Below are positions 1 through 6,679 of a stretch of 8,820 nt of DNA, one piece after another. The notes under the pieces are model-generated. The model was not told the DNA's origin. It did no database searches and worked only from the letters and a program-made list of their open reading frames with translations. The first letter of the stretch is position 1, and each line of letters opens with the position of its first letter. Both the position numbers and the translations under genes were made by a program. Source of the DNA: Promethearchaeum sp. (GTDB taxonomy: Archaea; Asgardarchaeota; Lokiarchaeia; Sigyniarchaeales; Promethearchaeaceae); the NCBI GenBank assembly GCA_030611625.1, contig JAUWPK010000137.1, forward strand, positions 1-8,820. Direction: 5' to 3'.

Positions 1-1530
1 TCTTAATTCAAATTCCATAGTAGCCCCAATAGTAGGATTATCACTTATTAAAATATACCCCTCCATTAATGGAGAGATATTATTAGTGAAAGGTTTCATT
101 TCAGTTAATGTCCCAGTTAATGGAAATTCAACTGAATTGCATCCTGGATGTCCCTTTGGGCAATAATTTAATCCAGAGTATTGAGATAGTATGCACCCTT
201 CATCACAATAATTTAAAGTGAATGCACAATGTTTATCGGGTGTTATAATTTTTCCCCATTGTAAATGTGAAGAAATTTGATTTTGATGAAGTTTTTCATA
301 TTCTTGAACTGTAATTTGAACTTTGTTGTTTAAATACTCTTTTATATTTAAAGAATTACTTAAAACTGATTTATATTCTGGCTGAATTTTTAATAAACCA
401 GAAATGCATGTAGATCCAGATCCATAAGACCCAAAGTATATTGTATCATTTACTTGTGCAAAATTTTCAGCAAGGTACATGAATTCTGCCCAAATTGCTG
501 CAGAATACATATTTCCAAACAATGCTGGTACTTGTAAAGGAGGAAGAATTGTATTCCTAATTTTCCTAACAATTAAATTTTCTATTTTTTCTCGCTTTTC
601 TTCTGAATAATTCTTTGAATCCAGTTTTTTTATTATTTCTTTTGATAATAGGAAATCCTTGTCCAAGTCATTGAAATATGGGATTTCCTTGAATATAATT
701 TTCTTTTTTAGGGGTTGGGTAATTAATTTTTCGATTTTATCAATCCCTCTTTCAGTAATTAATTTTTGTATCATTTTTAATGGTAATTTGGCATATGGTG
801 CATGAAATAGATAATGATGGGCAAAAATTTCTCCAGTTTTGGATAATAAATCATCATATGCTTCTAGTTGAAAATTTAAATACGCATCTACTGAATAATG
901 AGAAAAAACTTGTGCTGTTTTATCTCCTTCAGGTCTGAAAAAATCATTGATATTCGCTGAAACTTTTCCAAACTTGTTTGAAAAAACTGCTATTCTTGGA
1001 TTCCTTGATATAATTAATGCAACTGCTCCAGCACCTTGAGTAGGTTCGCCTGGGCTATATAAATCATAAATACTAATGTCTACAGCAATTACGAGCGCCT
1101 TATTTATTATACCCGCTTCAATCATCGCAATAGCATTTAGAATTGCCATACTGGCAGCCGCGCAAGCATTACTGACATCTTGCGTGAAACAATTCTTAGA
1201 AACACCTAGTAGATCTTTATAAATATTTGAAATTGATTTTACTGCGTATGGATAGCTCTCACTCCCTACGAAGACACCGTCGATTTCCTTTGGGTCTATT
1301 TTCCCCCGTAGGATTGCATTATATCCTGCTTTAACCCCAAGAGATATGGAATCCTCTCCTGCAAAGGTATTAGGAATTCTCATCTCGTTGGTCATTAACC
1401 CATATTTGTATTTATCTGGGTCTATTTTTCGGGCATTTGCTAGTTCTTTCAGACTAAGAAATAAGTGTGGGCTATAAAATCCTATTGAGTCAATTCCGAT
1501 ATTTGAAGAAAATAAGTCATTCCGTTCCAT
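1..1530 (-). CDS. Hydroxymethylglutaryl-CoA synthase, 3' end cut by window edge, possible C-terminal DUF35-like fusion
   Basis: Condenses acetyl-CoA with acetoacetyl-CoA to HMG-CoA, the committed step towards mevalonate and archaeal isoprenoid lipids; cytosolic thiolase-fold enzyme. The frame is open for 510 codons from ATG (1528-1530) to the left edge with no stop. The catalytic triad is recognisable: Glu91 in VGSES, Cys123 in SNACAAAS and His243 in FHAPYAKLP. FGNMYSAAIW (338-347) and the glycine-rich FGSYGSGST (366-374) match the second half of the thiolase fold. Overall order and length follow eukaryotic/bacterial HMG-CoA synthase more than the roughly 350-residue archaeal form. After about residue 434 there is a cysteine cluster (C435, C442, C446, C457, C464) followed by a beta-rich stretch, resembling the DUF35 zinc ribbon plus OB fold that is a separate subunit in most archaea. 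An in-frame TAG lies four codons upstream of the ATG, which fixes the start. No clear Shine-Dalgarno. Family assignment is strong; the DUF35 part is tentative. Confidence 0.9.
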   Translation of the reverse strand, partial: MERNDLFSSNIGIDSIGFYSPHLFLSLKELANARKIDPDKYKYGLMTNEMRIPNTFAGEDSISLGVKAGYNAILRGKIDPKEIDGVFVGSESYPYAVKSISNIYKDLLGVSKNCFTQDVSNACAAASMAILNAIAMIEAGIINKALVIAVDISIYDLYSPGEPTQGAGAVALIISRNPRIAVFSNKFGKVSANINDFFRPEGDKTAQVFSHYSVDAYLNFQLEAYDDLLSKTGEIFAHHYLFHAPYAKLPLKMIQKLITERGIDKIEKLITQPLKKKIIFKEIPYFNDLDKDFLLSKEIIKKLDSKNYSEEKREKIENLIVRKIRNTILPPLQVPALFGNMYSAAIWAEFMYLAENFAQVNDTIYFGSYGSGSTCISGLLKIQPEYKSVLSNSLNIKEYLNNKVQITVQEYEKLHQNQISSHLQWGKIITPDKHCAFTLNYCDEGCILSQYSGLNYCPKGHPGCNSVEFPLTGTLTEMKPFTNNISPLMEGYILISDNPTIGATMEFELR

Positions 1531-1679
1531 TGCAATTATGATCTATAGGTTTTCAATGCCTTTATTTTTTTACTAAAAAAATCGAAAAAAATTAATAAAA
1601 AATTTCAATATTGGTCCATGAGTTAAAATTTTGAACTTGGGTTCATTATTTTCTAATAAAAATCTAATGTGAGTTTAAA
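1531..1679. promoter_or_regulatory. Divergent promoter region between HMG-CoA synthase and aminotransferase genes
   Basis: This 149-bp AT-rich gap must hold promoters for both flanking genes. On the minus strand a run of A with ATAAAG ends about 31 nt upstream of the synthase ATG. That is a possible TATA element and would leave a very short leader. On the plus strand the TCTAATAAAAATC stretch precedes the aminotransferase start, with GTGAG as a weak Shine-Dalgarno 7 nt before its ATG. The exact TATA boxes cannot be fixed by eye. Confidence 0.45.
1625..1652. repeat. Imperfect inverted repeat in divergent promoter
   Basis: AAAAT (1625-1629) and TGAAC (1632-1636) pair with GTTCA (1641-1645) and ATTTT (1648-1652) around a TTGG centre. 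This gives ten complementary pairs interrupted by two mismatches. It ends 27 nt before the aminotransferase ATG, so it could be an operator for a dimeric regulator or a 5' leader hairpin. The fold is visible; a function is inferred. Confidence 0.4.
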
Positions 1680-2822
1680 ATGAGTGAAAAAATTCCAGTA
1701 GTAGATGTGAACATTGGAGAAAAAGAGATTGAAGAAGTTATAAAAGTAGTTAGAAGTAAATTTCTCATAGAGGGTAAAAACACACGCGAATTTGAATCAA
1801 AATTTGCGAAATTCACAGGATCTAAACACGCAGTAACAGTTGTAAATGGCACATCTGCTCTTCATTTGGCATTAACAGCCCTCGGAATAGGTCCAGGCGA
1901 TGAAGTGATTACAACTCCTTTTACATTTATTGCTTCCAGTAATGCCATAACTTTCAATGGGGCAATACCAATTTTTGTTGATGTTGATAGAAACACTTAT
2001 AATATTGATCCTGAGAAAATTAGAGAGGCAATTACGAATAAAACCAAAGCAATTATGCCGGTTCACATTTTTGGAAATCCTTCTAATATGAAGGAAATAA
2101 TGGAAATTGCAAATGAACATGATCTTTATGTTATTGAAGATTGTGCTCAAGCTCATGATGCACGGATATCAGGAAAACATTTAGGGACATTTGGGACTCT
2201 TGGAGTATTTTCTTTTTATGGGACTAAGAATTTAATCGGTGGTGAGGGTGGTGCCATTATATCTAATGATGATGAATTAGATGAAAAAATAAAAAGTCTT
2301 AAGAATCATGGGAGAAATCCAAAAGGTGGTTATAATCATTATCAGATCGGATATAATTATCGAATTACAGATATAGTTGCTGCAATTATGAATGTTCAAA
2401 TGGATCGTGCTCATGAAATTTTAGATCGCCGTCATAGAAATGGTAATTTATATAGAAAACTTCTTGATAACCAAGAAGGATTAACCATTCAAAAAATTTT
2501 GCCGAATCATAGCTCCTCTGATTATATTTTCGCTCCTCTAATTACAAAGAAAGATATTACTCCTCAAATGATTATATCATATCTTAAAAAGAAAAATATA
2601 GCGTCTCGAACTATTTACTCCGTTTTATCCTATGAGCAACCATGCTATACTAATATTTCAGAATGGATTTTTGCAAAGGTTGTTAATTACCCCGATTATT
2701 CTAAAGTTTCGTGCCCAAATGCAGAATATATCGCAACTCATCATTTTGAACTCCCAATGGTCTCAACATTATCTGATGAAAATATTTATTATATTGTGGA
2801 TTCTTTGAAATTCTTTTTTTAG
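1680..2822 (+). CDS. DegT/DnrJ/EryC1/StrS family PLP-dependent sugar aminotransferase
   Basis: Transfers an amino group, usually from glutamate, to a keto group on a nucleotide-linked sugar (the WbpE/PglE/perosamine synthase type); cytosolic. At 380 residues it has the normal family length. Visible fold-type I elements: the phosphate-binding NGTSALHLAL (56-65); the TTPFTFIASSNAI segment (78-90) typical of the family; EDCAQAH (153-159), with Asp154 binding the pyridine nitrogen and Gln157; Ser178 in FSFYGTKN; and catalytic Lys183, the internal aldimine lysine, just before GGEGG. GYNYRITD (224-231) is the conserved substrate-side segment. It starts at ATG 1680 with weak GTGAG upstream. The longin-like gene follows after 40 bp on the same strand, so the two may be co-transcribed. 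The minus-strand glycan operon further right includes an acyltransferase of the kind that acts after such aminotransferases. The substrate position (C3 or C4) cannot be told from sequence alone. Confidence 0.92.
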   Translation: MSEKIPVVDVNIGEKEIEEVIKVVRSKFLIEGKNTREFESKFAKFTGSKHAVTVVNGTSALHLALTALGIGPGDEVITTPFTFIASSNAITFNGAIPIFVDVDRNTYNIDPEKIREAITNKTKAIMPVHIFGNPSNMKEIMEIANEHDLYVIEDCAQAHDARISGKHLGTFGTLGVFSFYGTKNLIGGEGGAIISNDDELDEKIKSLKNHGRNPKGGYNHYQIGYNYRITDIVAAIMNVQMDRAHEILDRRHRNGNLYRKLLDNQEGLTIQKILPNHSSSDYIFAPLITKKDITPQMIISYLKKKNIASRTIYSVLSYEQPCYTNISEWIFAKVVNYPDYSKVSCPNAEYIATHHFELPMVSTLSDENIYYIVDSLKFFF

Positions 2823-2862
2823 ATAGCGAAAGCATTTAGGTTTCAAAATTAAAGAAAATTTG

Positions 2863-3519
2863 ATGGCACGTATTGAAGTCTATATAATAGTGAAAGAAGA
2901 AGGCATTGGTCTCCACCGTTTCACTTTTCTTAATGATCACGAAGAAACACAAGATCAACTTGTTAGTGGATTTTTAACAGCATTAAATTCTTTTGCTAAA
3001 GAAATTGGATTTCCCAAAGGGGTTAGCTTAATTCGCTCAGGAAGTTTAGAGGCACGGTTTAGTCCAGGAAAAAATGTATTCACAGTATTGATTATCGACT
3101 ATTTCTTACCTCTAGGATTAATGGCAGAGCCTATTCTTTCTTCAATGGCCAAGGAAATTACGGAAGCTTTCGAAAAGAAATATAAAAAAGCATTAACTCA
3201 AGCAAAAAAGGGAAACATATATAAATCAAGCGATTTTCATGGATTTAGGGAGAATATTAATGATTTATTGGATAAATATGGTCGAGAATCTCTTGAATTA
3301 TATCAAAAATTAATTTTAGTTGAGTGTTTATATGATAATGTCCCAGAAGAAATAATAATTCCTTTACTTCAGAAAGCTTCAAAGAAAATGGATGTTCTAA
3401 ACGAATTTAAAAAAATACCAAAGAAATTTCGGAAAAGCGTGAAAAATGCAGTTAATAAAATTAATTACAGATATGCTCCATTGCTGGAAATTTTTGCAAT
3501 TCCCACTCTTCTTTTCTAA
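2863..3519 (+). CDS. Hypothetical protein with longin-like (Asgard type) N-terminal domain
   Basis: Function unknown. The first 105 residues or so read as a longin/roadblock-type alpha-beta domain: a beta hairpin (ARIEVYIIV, then LHRFTFL), a helix with the recurrent LVSGFLTALNSFAKEI (33-48), strands around SLEARFSPG and NVFTVLIIDY (71-80), and a last helix ending in AFEKKYKKAL. Such domains are abundant in Asgard genomes and in eukaryotes sit on membrane-traffic and small-GTPase regulators. The second half (125-200) is helical and lysine-rich, with no motif I recognise. The C-terminus (YAPLLEIFAIPTLLF) is hydrophobic but too short for a secure membrane anchor. A TTG directly precedes the ATG at 2863; I chose the ATG, giving 218 residues. 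The last codons lie inside a 31-bp repeat whose second copy is at 4910-4940. No GTPase gene is adjacent. The domain call rests on pattern recognition, not on a profile match. Confidence 0.62.
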   Translation: MARIEVYIIVKEEGIGLHRFTFLNDHEETQDQLVSGFLTALNSFAKEIGFPKGVSLIRSGSLEARFSPGKNVFTVLIIDYFLPLGLMAEPILSSMAKEITEAFEKKYKKALTQAKKGNIYKSSDFHGFRENINDLLDKYGRESLELYQKLILVECLYDNVPEEIIIPLLQKASKKMDVLNEFKKIPKKFRKSVKNAVNKINYRYAPLLEIFAIPTLLF

Positions 3520-3526
3520 TTTAGGA
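3496..3526 (+). repeat. 31-bp direct repeat, left copy (3' end of longin-like gene)
   Basis: Begins GCAATTCC and ends TTTTCTAATTTAG plus two bases. It matches 4910-4940 at 27 of 31 positions in the same orientation. This copy encodes the last seven residues and the stop codon of the longin-like protein. The two copies bracket about 1.38 kb that contains only the dehydrogenase gene and its own signals. Confidence 0.7.
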
Positions 3527-3542
3527 TCCGGGCAAATTTTCA

Positions 3543-3585
3543 ACTTTTTTCTATACCGGTAGTTTTTTAATTTTAATTTTTATAA
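3543..3585 (+). terminator. T-rich terminator after the longin-like gene
   Basis: CTTTTTTCTA is followed by the 8-bp palindrome TACCGGTA (3554-3561), then TTTTTTAATTTTAATTTTTAT. Successive oligo-T runs downstream of a stop codon are the usual intrinsic terminator in archaea; the small palindrome may add a hairpin. It would end transcription from the aminotransferase/longin-like pair before the dehydrogenase promoter. Confidence 0.6.
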
Positions 3586-3674
3586 TTGTTTGGAAAAATT
3601 TTTCACTAAAAGTATCTCCGAAATCTGTTGAACCTATGGGAAAGTGAAGGCACTTATTTATCGAATTTCAAAAT

Positions 3675-3691
3675 TTTAATATATATTTAAA
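3675..3691 (+). promoter_or_regulatory. TATA box of the dehydrogenase gene
   Basis: TTTAATATATATTTAAA is a strong archaeal TATA element. Its centre is about 44 nt before the ATG. With the usual 25-nt spacing the transcript would start near 3708, leaving a leader of about 20 nt that just holds the Shine-Dalgarno site. Confidence 0.6.
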
Positions 3692-3714
3692 AAGAAATAC
3701 TATCAAATATCCCT

Positions 3715-3720
3715 AGAGGT
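3715..3720 (+). promoter_or_regulatory. Shine-Dalgarno site of the dehydrogenase gene
   Basis: AGAGGT lies 6 nt before ATG 3727. It is one of only two good Shine-Dalgarno sites in the window and supports the chosen start. Confidence 0.65.
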
Positions 3721-3726
3721 ATAGAT

Positions 3727-4863
3727 ATGAAAGTTATTGTTTTAGGAGCAGGATATGTAGGAAATGTTATTGCAAGAGATCTAGCAGAAGATCCTTCTAC
3801 TGAGGTTTCAATAGTTGATATTAACCAAGAAGTTTTAGATAAAATGACACATAATTATGATCTTCATGGAATATGTGCAGACTTATCAAATCCTAATATC
3901 ATCAAAGATATTGTGAGGGATTTTGATTTAGTAATTGGAGCTCTTCCTTGTTTTATAGGTTATAAGGTTCTTGAAGCAGTAATTGAAGCAGGAAAGAACA
4001 TAGTAGATATCTCATTTTTTGAGGAAGATGCCTTAAGCTTAGATAAATTAGCAAAGGAGAAAGGAGTTACTGCCGTTGTTGACTGTGGAGTAGCTCCTGG
4101 TTCAAGTAACATCATACTCGGTTATATTGATTCAATCTTAGATAAAACAGAAAGATTCCTATGTTATGTTGGGGGATTACCTGTCGAAAGGAACTGGCTT
4201 TTTGATTATAAATCACCGTATTTACCCTTGGAAGTAATCGAAGATTACATCAATTTAGCGAGATATATTGAGAATGGCGAGATAGTTGTTAAACCGGGAT
4301 TATCTGAACCTGAATTATTAGATTTTCCAGAAGTAGGTACTCTAGTAGCCTTCAATACCGATGGTCTTAGATCTCTCATTAAGACAATGGATATTCCTTT
4401 CATGAAAGAAAAAACACTAAGATATCCTGATCATATCGAACAGATGAGAATGCTACAAAAAGCAGGATTCTTCAATACCGAGGAAATTGATATAAAAGGA
4501 AAAAAGATCAAACCTATTGAGTTAACATCTAGACTTCTATTTGATCATTGGATGTTCGAAGAAGGAGATGAAGATGTTACAGTTATGAAGATAATTATTG
4601 AAGGAATGAAAGATAGCAAGAAATTACGTTATACATATGATATGCTTGATAAGTACGATAGAGAGAAGCGTAGATTATCTATAGCAAGAACAACAGGATA
4701 TACTTGTGCAGCTGTTGCTCAAATTGTTCTTGAAGGAAAATTCAAAGAAACAGGAATCTTTCCTCCGGAACTATTAGGAAAACATTCAGAAGTCTATCAC
4801 CAAGTTATTGAATATTTAAGGAAGAGAAATGTGATATTTAAGGAAACTATCGAAGAACTGTAA
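3727..4863 (+). CDS. Lysine 6-dehydrogenase / saccharopine dehydrogenase-like oxidoreductase
   Basis: NAD(P)-dependent Rossmann enzyme of the saccharopine dehydrogenase superfamily. The closest style I recognise is lysine 6-dehydrogenase, which oxidises the epsilon-amino group of L-lysine to a semialdehyde; cytosolic. The N-terminus VIVLGAGYVG gives GxGxxG at 7-12. Asp31, at the end of the second strand (SIVDIN), favours NAD over NADP. VVDCGVAPGSSNI (118-129) and CYVGGLP (146-152) are signatures shared with lysine 6-dehydrogenase, as is SIARTTGYTCAAVAQI (318-333) near the C-terminus. The length of 378 residues is normal. The gene has its own TATA box and Shine-Dalgarno, stands alone between terminators, and is bracketed by a 31-bp direct repeat. 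Of 16 Arg codons 14 are AGA/AGG, against 6 of 13 in the aminotransferase and 12 of 17 in the DUF354 gene, so codon use is at most mildly different. The substrate could also be another amino acid; archaeal members of this family are often uncharacterised. Confidence 0.82.
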   Translation: MKVIVLGAGYVGNVIARDLAEDPSTEVSIVDINQEVLDKMTHNYDLHGICADLSNPNIIKDIVRDFDLVIGALPCFIGYKVLEAVIEAGKNIVDISFFEEDALSLDKLAKEKGVTAVVDCGVAPGSSNIILGYIDSILDKTERFLCYVGGLPVERNWLFDYKSPYLPLEVIEDYINLARYIENGEIVVKPGLSEPELLDFPEVGTLVAFNTDGLRSLIKTMDIPFMKEKTLRYPDHIEQMRMLQKAGFFNTEEIDIKGKKIKPIELTSRLLFDHWMFEEGDEDVTVMKIIIEGMKDSKKLRYTYDMLDKYDREKRRLSIARTTGYTCAAVAQIVLEGKFKETGIFPPELLGKHSEVYHQVIEYLRKRNVIFKETIEEL

Positions 4864-4865
4864 GA

Positions 4866-4910
4866 CTAAAATATTATTTAGTATTTTTCAATATACATAA
4901 AGTATTTTAG
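4866..4910. terminator. Bidirectional terminator-like hairpins between convergent genes
   Basis: Just after the dehydrogenase stop, ACTAAA (4865-4870) pairs with TTTAGT (4877-4882) and is followed by ATTTTTC. Alternatively CTAAAATA (4866-4873) is exactly complementary to TATTTTAG (4903-4910), making a longer hairpin with U-rich ends on both strands. The site lies in the 66-bp gap between convergent genes and would suit termination from either side. Confidence 0.5.
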
Positions 4911-4940
4911 CAATTCCAACTCCTATTTTCTAATTTAGAA
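4910..4940 (+). repeat. 31-bp direct repeat, right copy (remnant of the longin-like gene's 3' end)
   Basis: Matches 3496-3526 at 27 of 31 positions. Read from 4901 in frame it gives SILAIPTPIF and a stop, against EIFAIPTLLF and a stop in the intact gene, but an in-frame TAA lies directly upstream, so it is not expressed as a protein. It overlaps the last codons and stop of the convergent DUF354 gene. Confidence 0.65.
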
Positions 4941-6033
4941 GTTTTTCTTTTACATATTCAAATAAAATTTCATTAGGGTTTTCAAACTTATTTATTTTCT
5001 CTCTAAAATCCATTGTAAATCGCTCTGAAGATGGTCCTTTTTCAAGAATTCTAATGGAAAAGTCAACAATTTTCTTGATATCTCTTATATGGTGCATCGG
5101 AAAACCATTTTCAGATAAAAATATCTCTTGTGGCGCTGTATCTCCTGGGAAAAATTCAATACTTGGAACACCTAAAAGAGCGGATTCTCTAACAATGGTT
5201 CCTCCTCCACTAATAACTAAAGCAGAATAAAAACATAAATCTACAATATTTGGTAGATATCTTGTTATTACGACTTGTTCATTTTTGATAAACTGGTGAA
5301 GTTTTTCCCTCAACCATTTTTCTTGTCCTTCAGTTCTCACTAATAGGAAATACTTATAATCTGGATGTTTTTTGAAAATCGGAGGAAAAATATCTGCGAT
5401 TAAGGTTTCATCGGGTTTTAATTTATGAATAAAGTAACTGGCAGATGTTGGTTCCGTACGAATTAAAACAAATTTACCTTTTTCTATTCCAAAATCCTCA
5501 AGAATTTTCGGATTAGGAGTATATTCTGACAACCAAGCTATTTCATCTATTCCATCATATCTAATGATTTTTTCCCGATCTGCGTGCAGTTTGATATAGT
5601 CTTCAATTGGAATGCATTCAGCAGTGATTAATTTGTCTATAGCTGGAAATAGTTGTTTTGAAACAAAAACACTCCTGGGTTCATCAGAAATCCCAATTGA
5701 AGGTATTTGGAGTCCCATTGAAATTCTCGATCCTTCAACTGAACCAAAAGTTACAAAGAAATCAGGTTTAAAGTTAATTACATACGGTAAAAGATCGTTT
5801 AAACGCTCAATATAAGTCCTTAATTTTCCTTCTAATGTATTTCCACCATGTCTTCCTACTTTTATATAGTCAAATCCTGTATCATCAAGTATTTGAAAAG
5901 TTGAATCAAAATCACGAGCAGTAATCATTAACTCTGCTCCCGCTTCTTTGAACCATTTAATTAATGATTTAAACATGATACCTACTTTTGGTTCTTCAGC
6001 ATCGATCCATATTTTTTTTCCAGCTAGGCTCAT
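4930..6033 (-). CDS. DUF354 family protein (GT-B / UDP-GlcNAc 2-epimerase-like fold)
   Basis: Member of the DUF354 family, common in archaea and usually found in surface-polysaccharide clusters. Its activity is not established; the fold relates to UDP-GlcNAc 2-epimerase and MurG-type GT-B enzymes. Recognisable segments in the 367-residue product: KIWIDAEEP near the N-terminus; ELMITARDFDST (34-45); VGRHGGNTLEGKL (59-71); VTFGSVEGSR (94-103); SDEPRS (116-121); and the C-terminal VISGGGTIVRESALLGVPSI (273-292), the glycine-rich loop and helix that hold the nucleotide diphosphate in related enzymes. A TTG directly precedes the ATG at 6033. AAGGAG at 6041-6046 sits 7 nt before the ATG, which decides for the ATG. 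It is the third gene of the operon, 17 bp after the acyltransferase stop. It probably modifies or transfers a nucleotide sugar in glycan assembly; epimerase and glycosyltransferase are both possible. Confidence 0.85.
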   Translation of the reverse strand: MSLAGKKIWIDAEEPKVGIMFKSLIKWFKEAGAELMITARDFDSTFQILDDTGFDYIKVGRHGGNTLEGKLRTYIERLNDLLPYVINFKPDFFVTFGSVEGSRISMGLQIPSIGISDEPRSVFVSKQLFPAIDKLITAECIPIEDYIKLHADREKIIRYDGIDEIAWLSEYTPNPKILEDFGIEKGKFVLIRTEPTSASYFIHKLKPDETLIADIFPPIFKKHPDYKYFLLVRTEGQEKWLREKLHQFIKNEQVVITRYLPNIVDLCFYSALVISGGGTIVRESALLGVPSIEFFPGDTAPQEIFLSENGFPMHHIRDIKKIVDFSIRILEKGPSSERFTMDFREKINKFENPNEILFEYVKEKLLN

Positions 6034-6040
6034 CAATTTG

Positions 6041-6046
6041 CTCCTT
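6041..6046 (-). promoter_or_regulatory. Shine-Dalgarno site of the DUF354 gene
   Basis: AAGGAG on the minus strand, 7 nt before the ATG at 6033 and only 4 nt before the preceding TTG. It lies in the 17-bp gap after the acyltransferase stop codon, as expected for translation of a downstream gene in a polycistronic message. Confidence 0.65.
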
Positions 6047-6050
6047 AAAT

Positions 6051-6638
6051 TTATGCTTTTTTAAGAAATTTTGCAGGATTCCCGACCCAAATTTCTCCGT
6101 CTGGAACATCCTTAGTAACTACAGATCCTGCACCTACAACTGAATTCTCTCCTATCGTTAAACCTGCGAGAACTGTTGCATTTGCTCCGATTCTACTATT
6201 TTTTTTAAAAGTTGGACCCCTCATTTCAATATCACTAGCTCCCATGAATTTATCATTCATTGTTGTGCATTCTGGACCAACAAATACATTATCTTCGATA
6301 ATAACATCTCCAGTTATATGTGCTGCGGTTTGTATTTTGCATTTTTTTCCAATTTTAGTATTACATTCAACGGTTACATTTCTTCCAATGATGGTATCGT
6401 CTCCAATTTCGCACCCTTCGCGAATATTTGCACCATCTGCAACAAAAACTCTGTCCCCTAAAACGGTTCCTGCATAAACTACAGCTTGGGCACAAATTAT
6501 ACATTTTTCTCCAAGAACAGTATCTGGTAAATCTTTTTCTTGGCCAAAGAAGTGAGAAGATGGGCTATAAGTAGGTTGTTTACTTAAAATTACATCTTGT
6601 TGAATTACACAATTCTTATACTTGGAATTTGATTCCAT
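6051..6638 (-). CDS. Left-handed beta-helix (hexapeptide) acyltransferase, WbpD-like
   Basis: Predicted acyl-CoA-dependent N-acetyltransferase for an amino nucleotide sugar. Hexapeptide turns of the [LIV]-G-x4 type run through the whole protein: VLGEKC, VLGDRV, EIGDDT, IIGRNV, KIGKKC, RIGANA, TIGENS and VVGAGS. The sequence ends in the typical SVVTKDVPDGEIWVGNPAKF (172-191), the acyl-CoA-binding end of the beta helix. The loop HITGDVIIEDNVFVGPECTTMND (107-129) is the usual place of catalytic residues and resembles WbpD/WlbB enzymes that acetylate 3-amino sugars. I chose ATG 6638 (195 residues). A GTG at 6680 in the same frame overlaps the previous stop by one base and would add a 14-residue hydrophobic stretch (LEIIFYIYYS) unlike the family, though translational coupling there is possible. 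It sits between the Alg7-like and DUF354 genes in one operon. The DegT aminotransferase at 1680 could supply its substrate. Confidence 0.86.
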   Translation of the reverse strand: MESNSKYKNCVIQQDVILSKQPTYSPSSHFFGQEKDLPDTVLGEKCIICAQAVVYAGTVLGDRVFVADGANIREGCEIGDDTIIGRNVTVECNTKIGKKCKIQTAAHITGDVIIEDNVFVGPECTTMNDKFMGASDIEMRGPTFKKNSRIGANATVLAGLTIGENSVVGAGSVVTKDVPDGEIWVGNPAKFLKKA

Positions 6639-6679
6639 ACTATAATATATATAAAAAATTATTTCTAAAGTTTCTTGCA

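Noticed and set aside
1664..2156. Minus-strand open frames inside the aminotransferase gene
   Set aside because: They lie antisense to a gene with clear catalytic motifs and have no protein-like features.
2860..2862. TTG as start of the longin-like gene
   Set aside because: An ATG follows immediately, and neither codon has a better ribosome site; the ATG is the simpler choice.
5612..6477. Plus-strand open frames inside the DUF354 and acyltransferase genes
   Set aside because: They are antisense shadows of well-supported genes.
6639..6660. TATA-like stretch (TTTTTTATATATATTATAG on the minus strand) as an internal promoter for the acyltransferase gene
   Set aside because: It ends only 2-3 nt before the ATG at 6638, so with archaeal spacing the transcript would begin inside the coding sequence. 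It could serve only a start further downstream, for which there is no evidence.
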